Assembly: GCA_004362315.1 (NCBI GenBank)
Contig: SNWL01000003.1
Coordinates: 620,001-684,000 of the forward strand
Reading direction: 5' to 3'
DNA: 64,000 bases
Origin: Mycobacterium sp. BK086
GTDB taxonomy: Bacteria; Actinomycetota; Actinomycetes; Mycobacteriales; Mycobacteriaceae
Shown: in pieces, positions 38,826-47,200 of the stretch
How the letters are laid out: every line of letters starts with the position of its first letter
Numbering within the stretch: position 1 is the first letter of the stretch
Made by a program: the position numbers and the translations under genes
The notes under the pieces: model-generated
The model's database searches: none
What the model was told of the DNA's origin: nothing
What the model saw: the letters and a program-made list of their open reading frames with translations, nothing else

Positions 38826-39638
38826 ATGGCTTCTCTTTCTTGGCGGCTCGTTGGCGCCGCCGTACTCGCAGTCGCACTGCCATTCGCGGCCACCGCGTGC
38901 GGCGGCGGTGACAGCGGCGACAAGCTGGTGATCGGCACGAAGTTCGACCAGCCCGGTCTGGGGTTGAAGAAGCCGGACGGCACGATGAGCGGCTTCGACG
39001 TGGACGTGGCCAAATACGTCGCCAAGGAGCTGGGCTACCCCGAGGACAAGATCGAGTGGAAAGAATCGCCCTCCGGTCAGCGGGAGAACCTGATCCAGAA
39101 CGACCAGGTGAAGTACATCGTCGCGACGTACTCGATCACCGACGCCCGCAAGGAGAAGGTCAGCTTCGCCGGGCCGTACCTGGTCACCGGCCAGAGCCTG
39201 CTGGTGCGCGCCGACAACTCCGACATCACCGGCGCGGAGTCGCTGCAGAACGGCAAGAAGCTGTGTTCGGTCAGCGGGTCGACCCCGGCGCAGCGGATCA
39301 AGGACAAGTACCCGGGTGTCCAGCTGCAGCAGTACGACACCTATTCGGCGTGCGTGGAGGCGCTGAAGAACGGCGCGATCGATGCGGTGACCACAGATGA
39401 GGTGATCCTGGCCGGATACGCAGCGCAGACGCCCGGCACGTTCAAGATCGTCGGCCAGCCGTTCTCCGAGGAGCGCTACGGGATCGGGCTGAAGAAGGGT
39501 GACACCGCGCTGTGCACCAAGATCAGCGACGCGCTGAAGAAGATGGTGTCCGACGGCTCCTGGAAGGCCGCGTTCGACAAGAACCTCGGCCCGGCCGGGA
39601 TCACCGCTCCGGCCCCGCCCGCACTCGACGCCTGCTGA
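38826..39638 (+). CDS. gluB: Glutamate-type ABC transporter binding lipoprotein
   Basis: A 270-residue substrate-binding lipoprotein. The signal peptide SWRLVGAAVLAVALPFAATA ends in a lipobox before Cys25 (TACGGG). The solute-binding domain has KLVIGTKFDQPGLGLKKPDG, GFDVDVAKYVAKELGY, FAGPYLVTGQSLLVRADN and AVTTDEVILAGYAAQ, all typical of the GluB/GlnH family that delivers glutamate or a related polar amino acid. Eighteen bases separate it from the ATPase gene. Confidence 0.9.
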   Translation: MASLSWRLVGAAVLAVALPFAATACGGGDSGDKLVIGTKFDQPGLGLKKPDGTMSGFDVDVAKYVAKELGYPEDKIEWKESPSGQRENLIQNDQVKYIVATYSITDARKEKVSFAGPYLVTGQSLLVRADNSDITGAESLQNGKKLCSVSGSTPAQRIKDKYPGVQLQQYDTYSACVEALKNGAIDAVTTDEVILAGYAAQTPGTFKIVGQPFSEERYGIGLKKGDTALCTKISDALKKMVSDGSWKAAFDKNLGPAGITAPAPPALDAC

Positions 39639-39650
39639 GACCGCACCGAC

Positions 39651-40331
39651 GTGGAGGTCTTCAGCGAGTATCGCGGCCAGATCTTCGAGGCGTTCTGGAC
39701 CACGATTCAACTCACGGTGTTCTCCGCGATCGGAGCGCTGATCCTCGGCACGGTGCTGGCCGCGATGCGGCTGGCACCGGTGCCGATGCTCAACTGGCTG
39801 GGCACCGCCTACGTCAACGTGGTGCGTAACACTCCCCTGACGCTGATCATCCTGTTCTGCTCGTTCGGGTTGGCGCAGACGCTGGGGATCACGTTGGTGG
39901 ATCCGAAGTCGATGACGTCGATCGAGGACAGCAACTTTCGGCTCGCGGTGCTCGGATTGACGGTCTACACAGCGTCATTCGTGTGCGAGACGGTGCGCTC
40001 CGGGGTGAACACGGTTCCGCTGGGCCAGGCCGAGGCCGCGCGTTCGTTGGGCTTCACGTTCGGCCAGAATCTGCGAATGATTCTGCTGCCGCAGGCTTTT
40101 CGCTCGGTGATCATTCCTCTTGGTTCGGTGCTGATCGCGCTGACGAAGAACACGACGATCGCCTCGGCGATCGGTGTGGCCGAGGCGGCGCTGCTGATGA
40201 AGGGCATGATCGAGAACACCGCGGCGCTGATCACGGTGGGCACCATCTTCGCCGTCGGCTTCGTGATCCTGACGTTGCCGATGGGTCTGCTGTTCGGCTG
40301 GCTGGGTAAACGACTGGCGGTCGTGCGATGA
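39651..40331 (+). CDS. gluC: Glutamate-type ABC transporter permease
   Basis: A 226-residue permease of the HisM/GlnP family with about five membrane segments, including TIQLTVFSAIGALILGTVLA and LTLIILFCSFGLAQTLGI. The cytoplasmic coupling loop is LGQAEAARSLGFTFGQNLRM, the family's EAA motif. Start is GTG 39651. Its stop overlaps the next gene's start as ATGA, pointing to coupled translation of the two permeases. Confidence 0.9.
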   Translation: MEVFSEYRGQIFEAFWTTIQLTVFSAIGALILGTVLAAMRLAPVPMLNWLGTAYVNVVRNTPLTLIILFCSFGLAQTLGITLVDPKSMTSIEDSNFRLAVLGLTVYTASFVCETVRSGVNTVPLGQAEAARSLGFTFGQNLRMILLPQAFRSVIIPLGSVLIALTKNTTIASAIGVAEAALLMKGMIENTAALITVGTIFAVGFVILTLPMGLLFGWLGKRLAVVR

Positions 40332-41191
40332 GTACCGCGTCAGTTCTCTTCGATGCACCGGGCCCACGGGCGCGGGTACGCAACCGCATCATCTCGGTGG
40401 TGACGATTGTCGTTGCCGCACTGGTGATCTGGGCGGTCATCGCGAAGCTGGCCAGCAAGGGCCAGCTGACTTCAGCCAAGTGGCACCCGTTCGTGACGGG
40501 CAACCTGTGGACGACCTACGTGCTGCCGGGTATCGAAGGCACGCTGACCGCCGCGGCCCTGTCGATCGTGCTGGCACTCATCCTGGGGTTTCTGCTGGGG
40601 GTGGGACGGCTCTCGCATGTGGCCTTCATCCGCTGGCCCTCGGCGGTGATCGTGGAGTTCTTCCGCGCTGTGCCAGTGCTGATCATGATGATCTTCGCGT
40701 ACTTCGTGTACGCGCTGTACGACACGTTCCCGTCGAAGTATCTGGCGCTGGCCGGTGTGGTGACGGGTCTGACGCTCTACAACGGCGCGGTGATCGCCGA
40801 GATCGTGCGTGCCGGCGTCGGTTCGCTGCCGCGGGGACAGAGCGAGGCCGCGTCCGCGCTGGGGTTGCGCTGGGGACAGACGATGCGGTCAATCCTGTTG
40901 CCGCAGGCTATTACCTCGATGCTGCCGGTGCTGGTGAGCCAGCTCGTGGTGGTGTTGAAGGACACCGCGATCGGGTATCAGATCACGTTCGTCGAGATGG
41001 TCCGCCAGGGCACGGTCGTCGGGTCGTCGTACGGCAATTACGTTCCCGCGCTGATCGTGATCGCGGTGTTGATGATCAGCGTGAACTTCGCGTTGTCGGT
41101 AGCGGCGACGCGGCTGGAGAAACGGCTACGGCGGTCCAAACGGACGGCTGCGCCGATGCATGCGCAGGCGGCGTTGGAGCCCGGAGACTGA
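40328..41191 (+). CDS. gluD: Glutamate-type ABC transporter permease
   Basis: A 287-residue second permease, a partner of the preceding one. It has an N-terminal basic segment, membrane helices (IISVVTIVVAALVIWAVIAK, LTAAALSIVLALILGFLLGV, VLIMMIFAYFVYALYDTF) and the EAA loop RGQSEAASALGLRWGQTMRS. The C-terminal cytoplasmic tail is basic. It ends the operon and converges on the minus-strand accessory cluster with three bases between stops. Confidence 0.9.
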   Translation: MSTASVLFDAPGPRARVRNRIISVVTIVVAALVIWAVIAKLASKGQLTSAKWHPFVTGNLWTTYVLPGIEGTLTAAALSIVLALILGFLLGVGRLSHVAFIRWPSAVIVEFFRAVPVLIMMIFAYFVYALYDTFPSKYLALAGVVTGLTLYNGAVIAEIVRAGVGSLPRGQSEAASALGLRWGQTMRSILLPQAITSMLPVLVSQLVVVLKDTAIGYQITFVEMVRQGTVVGSSYGNYVPALIVIAVLMISVNFALSVAATRLEKRLRRSKRTAAPMHAQAALEPGD

Positions 41192-41194
41192 CCC

Positions 41195-44100
41195 TCAGAC
41201 CGAGACGGAAAGCGGGCTGAGCAGGGCGCCGAAGGGTGTCTCGAAGACCACACTGAATTGCGCCCCGATGCCTCCGAGAGCCAACGGGTCCACATTCAAC
41301 TCCGGCTGCAGCGGTGTCACCGCTCCGGCCGCCACCTCCAGCAGAGCGCCGCTCGCCGCGCTGTACACGTGCATCACGAACGTGGGGGCGCCCGGCACCA
41401 GCTGCGGTAGGTCGGTGGCCCGAACGTGCACGGGGCCGGCCACTTCCGACTCCGCCCCGACCCCGGGTTCGACACCGTCGACGTCGATCCAGGCCGGAAC
41501 CGAGATCGGGCCCCACGGCGATTCGACACGGTCGCCCTGCGGTCCTGTCGCGCTCAGTTCCGGCGCGACGACCACGTCGACGCCGGGCACCACCATGTCT
41601 TCGTCCGGATAGCGCACCGCGACGGCGACCCCGGCACGCGACCACGCCGGCACGTGGATGGTCGCCGTCCCGGCGAACACGGCCGCGTCGGCCGGCGACG
41701 GCGCCAGGTCCGCGACGGCGATCTGTGGCCAGAACCAGGGGTCGCCGTCGGTCGATGCCTCGACGAATCGCGCCTGAATCGGTTCCTGCGCATAGCGATT
41801 GAGCACTGCGGCCTGGACGCCGCGAACGACGACCGTCGCGGTCACCGGAATGCCCGCGGCTTCGGCTTCGCCGGCCCGGGTCAGTGTCAGCTCAGGAGTG
41901 GGCGGCACCTCGTCGTAGGGCACCACGACGAACACCGGCTTGACCGACGCGAACGGCGGCTCCACACCGTCGCGGACGACGCGGCCGGCCGTGTCGAGTT
42001 CGGCCGTGACCGGGACCGCACGGGCGGCGAGGACGTCGACGGTGCCCGCAGGTACGTCGAGACGGGCGGTGGCCACGCCGGCCTTCACCGGGACCGGCTC
42101 GGACACTGCCAGCATCGAGGCTGCTCGCGCGGTCGCCGGATTCTGCACGTTGAGCTGTTGTGCGCGAGCCGCTCTGGTCGCCGCCGTCAGCGGGTTCAGG
42201 GCCGCCGCGGTACGTAGCGCCGATTCCGACGCCAGGTAGAACCGATAGGCGCCGTCGTCACGCGGGGCCCGCACCGTGAGCGTCACCGACACGCTCGGGT
42301 CGGCGGCGCGCCGCGATGTCGCCAGCATGTGCGGGGCGACGGTGGGTGGGCGCAAGGCGCGCGAGTCACTGGTGTCGAGTTCGAATGTGACTGTGCCGGA
42401 GCGTGTTCCCGCATTGTCCTCGGCATCCGCCTCGATGGTGACGCGGTGGTGCTGCCCGGGAACCGTTGCCGGTGCCGGGAATTCGGCACGCACCAATAGC
42501 GCGGCAGCATCCGGGCCCGCCACGATCCCGGTTAGGTCCAGCGTCGGCATGACTGTGCCATCGGCGCGCCAGTTGACGCGCCGCAACGGTAACGCTCCCG
42601 GCACGGTCGCCGTGGGCACCCGGAACCGCACGTGTACGACTCCCGGGGAGGCCGGCGCCGCGCCGGCCGGGGTCTGGCGGGCCAGGCCGGCGTCAATGGT
42701 GGGCGGTGCCGGTGGCAGCGGGCCGGGCGGATACAGATCGATGCCGGCCGGGTCACCCCATCGCCCAATCCAATCGCTCAGAGCGACAGACCAGGTGATG
42801 GGGACCATCGTATCGCCGTCCGGAACGTCTTGGCTACCCGCCAATGTCGAGGCGCCGGTGTCGTCGTCCCACCCGGGAAGCAGCGGGGCGGCTAGACCGG
42901 TGCCGTCGATCTCGGGGTGCAGTGTCTGCGGCTGCGGGTCGACGCGCAGGAACGCCACCGGCGACCGCGGGACGGGTCCACGCAAGGCGTAGGCCGTCCT
43001 GGGCGGCGCACCGATGACGATGGTCTGCTCCCAGCGCCGCGGCTCGTCGGGTGCCCATCTGGGCCCGAACGGCGGCGGTGCCAGAACCGGCTGGACGGGA
43101 CGCGACGGGGTGACCCCGGCGAAGTACGGCAAGGGAACGTGAGCCAAAAATACTGCGGGAGACCCGAATTCAGGATGAGATGGCCAGGACTCGACCTCCT
43201 TGAGAAGGTCCAGATAGGCACCACCGGCACTGATGCGGTCGTCATAGATACCGTCGTCAGTTGCGTTGTCGGCCAACGTGACACCGACAGGCAGACGCCC
43301 GCGATAGAGGTGCAGAGGAACCGTCGCCAACAGCACGCCCTGCCACGGCGCGTTGACCAGTCCGTGTGGCAGTATCCCGGACCGGCCCAGCCAGCGCGCC
43401 ACTCCAGGATCGAGTGAGCCGACGCCGAGCGCTGCCGCAGCCGTCTGGGCCGCGACCACCCGGTACGACTCCCCCGGATCGGTACTCGCCGCCTCGATCA
43501 GGCCACGCGCGTCCGAGCCAAGCGCGTCATATGCCATGTGCACCCAATCGTTCACCGAGTTCCCGGATCTGGCGATCTGCTCCGCCCGGCGCAGCTCGTC
43601 GTCGGGACTCCAGGGGCCGCCGGGGTCGTTGAGGGCATAGGGCACCGGTTGCCGGGGCGCGGCCAGCGCGATCCGGTCCTTCCAGGACGCCAGGATGCCG
43701 GGGCTGGTGAAGCCGTGAAGCGGCAGGATGTCATCGGGCGGTGCGTGAACCTGCGGATCGCCGGGGATGTCGCCGATGTCGGCCGCGAAATCGGTGGGCA
43801 ACACGAAGAACGACGACTCGATGATGCGGCCGTCACCGCTCACCACCAGGCCGGCCATGTCGTGAGCGGCCACGGCGTACGGTTCCCGATCGCGCGCGGA
43901 TATCTCCACGTAGGCGCCGCCGACCGCGACCCGGCCTGAGATTGCCGCGACGCGCAGATTACCTTCGCCCTGGATCAGCGCCCAGCCGACCATCGCGCCG
44001 GGCGGCGTGCGCGGCAGCAGCAAAACCGGCGAGTCCGGGGTGACGCGCAGGCCGGGCTCTGGTGGCTGTTGCGTGGCGGCGTCAATCGCTTCCACCCCGA

Positions 44101-44269
44101 CCGGGTCCTCGACCCGCAGGTGGCGCAGCAGGATTGGACCGGCGGGCAGGTCCGTCACACCCCCCGGGGTGACTCGCCAGTACAGGCCTTCGGGCACGCT
44201 GTCCTCTTGGCCGGCGTCGATGTAGGCCGCCTCGCCCAGCGCGACGATCGAATGACAGAACTCGCTCAT
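41195..44269 (-). CDS. 1024-residue protein of unknown function, last gene of the accessory cluster
   Basis: I do not recognise this protein. It has no signal peptide or membrane segment. Much of it is proline-, valine- and alanine-rich with short beta-strand patterns and repeated phrases such as RVTPDSPVLLLPRTPPG, FELDTSDSRALRPPTVAP, VSVTLTVRAPRDDGAYRFYL and VVVRGVQAAVLNRYAQEPIQ, which look like Ig- or fibronectin-like domains, especially after residue 600. The middle (about 240-300) has a helical stretch (AQTAAAALGVGSLDPGVARW). Its ATG overlaps the stop of the 1702-residue gene as ATGA, so the two large proteins are translationally coupled and probably work together. It could be a surface or secreted scaffold exported by a non-Sec route; that is a guess. 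Confidence 0.75.
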   Translation of the reverse strand: MSEFCHSIVALGEAAYIDAGQEDSVPEGLYWRVTPGGVTDLPAGPILLRHLRVEDPVGVEAIDAATQQPPEPGLRVTPDSPVLLLPRTPPGAMVGWALIQGEGNLRVAAISGRVAVGGAYVEISARDREPYAVAAHDMAGLVVSGDGRIIESSFFVLPTDFAADIGDIPGDPQVHAPPDDILPLHGFTSPGILASWKDRIALAAPRQPVPYALNDPGGPWSPDDELRRAEQIARSGNSVNDWVHMAYDALGSDARGLIEAASTDPGESYRVVAAQTAAAALGVGSLDPGVARWLGRSGILPHGLVNAPWQGVLLATVPLHLYRGRLPVGVTLADNATDDGIYDDRISAGGAYLDLLKEVESWPSHPEFGSPAVFLAHVPLPYFAGVTPSRPVQPVLAPPPFGPRWAPDEPRRWEQTIVIGAPPRTAYALRGPVPRSPVAFLRVDPQPQTLHPEIDGTGLAAPLLPGWDDDTGASTLAGSQDVPDGDTMVPITWSVALSDWIGRWGDPAGIDLYPPGPLPPAPPTIDAGLARQTPAGAAPASPGVVHVRFRVPTATVPGALPLRRVNWRADGTVMPTLDLTGIVAGPDAAALLVRAEFPAPATVPGQHHRVTIEADAEDNAGTRSGTVTFELDTSDSRALRPPTVAPHMLATSRRAADPSVSVTLTVRAPRDDGAYRFYLASESALRTAAALNPLTAATRAARAQQLNVQNPATARAASMLAVSEPVPVKAGVATARLDVPAGTVDVLAARAVPVTAELDTAGRVVRDGVEPPFASVKPVFVVVPYDEVPPTPELTLTRAGEAEAAGIPVTATVVVRGVQAAVLNRYAQEPIQARFVEASTDGDPWFWPQIAVADLAPSPADAAVFAGTATIHVPAWSRAGVAVAVRYPDEDMVVPGVDVVVAPELSATGPQGDRVESPWGPISVPAWIDVDGVEPGVGAESEVAGPVHVRATDLPQLVPGAPTFVMHVYSAASGALLEVAAGAVTPLQPELNVDPLALGGIGAQFSVVFETPFGALLSPLSVSV

Positions 44270-47200
44270 GCCCGTACCGCCTTGATCGGTCCCTGCAGGA
44301 ATCGTGGCACAGGCTCCACCCGTACCCGGCGCTGGAACGCCGTGCCTCGGTCATCGGCGGTCACGACCAGCGCCGCGGGCGCGGCCGGCGCGCTGGGTTG
44401 GTGCCGCAACCACAACACTCGGGTGCCGCTGCGCGACGCCCGCATTACCGGGAACACGGTGCCATCGAGCGCCGCCGCGTGAATTCCCATGCGTCCGGGC
44501 CGGTTCAGTGGTTCTGAGGATTCCAGCAGCAGGCCGGCCACGCCCCACCGCCCCGCGGAGAGCGCCCAAAGCACGGTGCTGCGTGGCGCCGGAACGGGCC
44601 GCAGCGGAGGCAGTCCGAGCGCGGCCAGGGTCTGTTCGAGTTCGGCGTCGTCGGCGATCGAACCGTCGGCGAGGCCGGCCAGTGCGCCAGGGGCGCCGTC
44701 GCCACCGTTGCCGATCGGCACGTCCCCGTGCGCGGTCGGTGTCGACGCCAGCGCCAGAGCGCTGTCAGCCAGCTGGAATGCTTCGATCAGTTGCGTCGGG
44801 CCGGCGTATGCCGACGTGGTGAAGGTGACGCCATCCAGTTCCGGGTCACCCAGCGTGAATGTCTGACCGGTCAGCGGCAAGCCGACGGACAACTCGTACG
44901 GGGTCAGCGGTTGCAGGGGCAGGTTGCCGCTGAGCTGCGCACCGTCGGGCAGCGACTGGCACCCCGCAAGGCCGGCCGCCTTCGCCAGCAGGTCGGCCGC
45001 CGACAGTCCCGGCCCGTGCACTCCGGCGGCGAGGATCGCGGCCTCGAGTCCGGGGATCAGGAAGATGTGCGGGCTGTTGCTGCGGTCGGTCCGCCGCGCG
45101 GCAAGGCCGATGGCGCGACCCATTGTGGTGGCCAGTTGCGCGATGTGCGGTGCGCGAAATGTCGCCGTCACCGGGTCGCCGGTGAAGTGGAACGGCTCGT
45201 GATCGGCTGGGGTGTAGCCATCCAGATAGCGCGACAGAAAGCCTGGATCGAATCGGTCGACACGCCTGGATGTTGTCTTGTACGAGACGATCTCGGCGTT
45301 CTTCTTCCATGCCGCGACGACGGTGTCGCCCCACGGCGTGTTGTCGACGGCTCCCGCGACACCAGATTGGGCCGCGTTGACTTTGGGATCCTTCCCAGCG
45401 GTGCGGAAGAACCAATGCACCGTGCGCTCATCGGTCGCCGTCGAGTTGGTCTTGGCGTCGACGCGATCGTGGTAGGCCAGTGTGGCGGTGATGCGGTACT
45501 GGCTGGCCGCGTCGAGCACCACGCGGCCGGACCCATCGACAAGAGTGTCCGGCGGCAAGGCGGCCAGGGCGGCGGCGTCCGACGCCGAGGAACTCGCGCC
45601 GTCGTACATCGCTGCGGCGAGCGCGTACAGTCCGAGGATCGCCAGGGGGCGTAGCGCGCGCGAATTGAGTTCGGCCCCAACCGCACTGGACTGCCCATGC
45701 TGGGCGAGATGCACGCGCCAGAGGCCCGCACCCACCGGCTCGATCGGTGCGGGGCGGCTGCCGGTAGCGGTGAATACGGTGGCGCTCCCCCACGGCGTGT
45801 CCTCGTTCTCGCGGCCGGTATCGACCAGCAGGTAGCCCTCGGCGACCGGCTCCCGCAACTCGACGGTGTGCCGCGCATCCGGATGCCGTTCCTCGAGGAC
45901 CGCTGACGTGCGCCCCCACAGCCGCAGCGCCCCGTCGAAGGACGCCCCGTCGGCGTCGACCGCCTCGGCGAAAGCCACGACGCCGCCATCGTCGATCCAC
46001 CCGGTCTCACTCAGGCCTGCCAGCAGATCGCCCGGGTCGTCGGCCGGGCTGACGATGTCGAATCCGACGGCACGGCTGAAATTCGGCCACCCTGTGGGGA
46101 ACCCGATCTGGTTCTCCCGGGGCAAGACCCGCCACGATCGCCGTTGCGGTAGCCGGCGCGCGTCAGCGCCGTAGGTCCATGCCGCTTCAGCGTTGGGGTG
46201 CCAGTGGCATTTGTCGGCACCCTGGGCGACGTTGGGCGGAATGCTGCCGTCGGCCGGGGGCGCCTGATGTACCAGCGAGAGCCCTTGTTGCACGGTCAGT
46301 AGGGCGAGCTGCCGCTGGTCGGAGGTGACGGCCGATGGCGCGTCGGGAGCGACATCCGAGGGGATCTGCCAGGCGGACACGGTGTTCAGCGGTACCCCGG
46401 TGGCCCCGGCGTTGGTGATCCTCTCCAGCGCAACCCGCGTGAGATGCCATTCATGTTGGAAGCGTCCCGATCCGGACAATCCGGCGTGGACTTCGTTGCG
46501 TACTCCGGCCGCGGTGTCGACGACGGGGGCGATCGGGAAGGTCAGCAGCGGGATGGTGTCGGGCCATACCGTCGGCGTCGATTGCCAGCCCCCTGCAGGC
46601 GTGTCGCCGTTCTCGAACACCAGATGTCCGGCCGCGGGTTGGTTGGGATCGGTGAGCAGCCGGCCGATGCCGTCGGCCAGCGTGACCGTCGGCAGTGGCC
46701 ACGGATCCGGTGGCGGCGCTTGGGTCAATGCTGTGGTGTCGCTGCCGATCTCGATGCAGCCTTTGAGTTCGGTGAAGAACAGGTCGACGACGGCACACAC
46801 TTTGAAGTGCAGATCCACGTGGCCTTCCGACAGCAGCATCGTCGCGGTCGCGGAGACACCGATGCGGAACGGCCCCAGTCCGACAGCGCCGTCGAGGTGG
46901 CCCTGCGCCCACACGGTGACCGGGCGGGTTCCGATCGCGGCGATCAGGCTGGCCGACACTTCGGCCCAGATGACGGGTTTGACCCCGAACACCTGACGGA
47001 ACCCGATCCCGGCGGCAACCGCAAAACCGTTGAGGGTCTGGTTGGTTCCGGCGAGTTTGTCGATTCCGTTGCCCCGGATCATCAGGAACGCCCACCCCGC
47101 GTCGACCTGTAGGGGGCCCAGCCCCGGGAAGACGACGGCCTTCACGGGTCCGGGGGGCCGGCCGGTGTGCACCCCGCCGATGCCGTCGTCGGAGCCGAGG

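Noticed and set aside
38010-39710. 566-codon minus-strand frame across the transporter genes
   Set aside because: Antisense to the ATPase and binding-protein genes; no recognisable domain.
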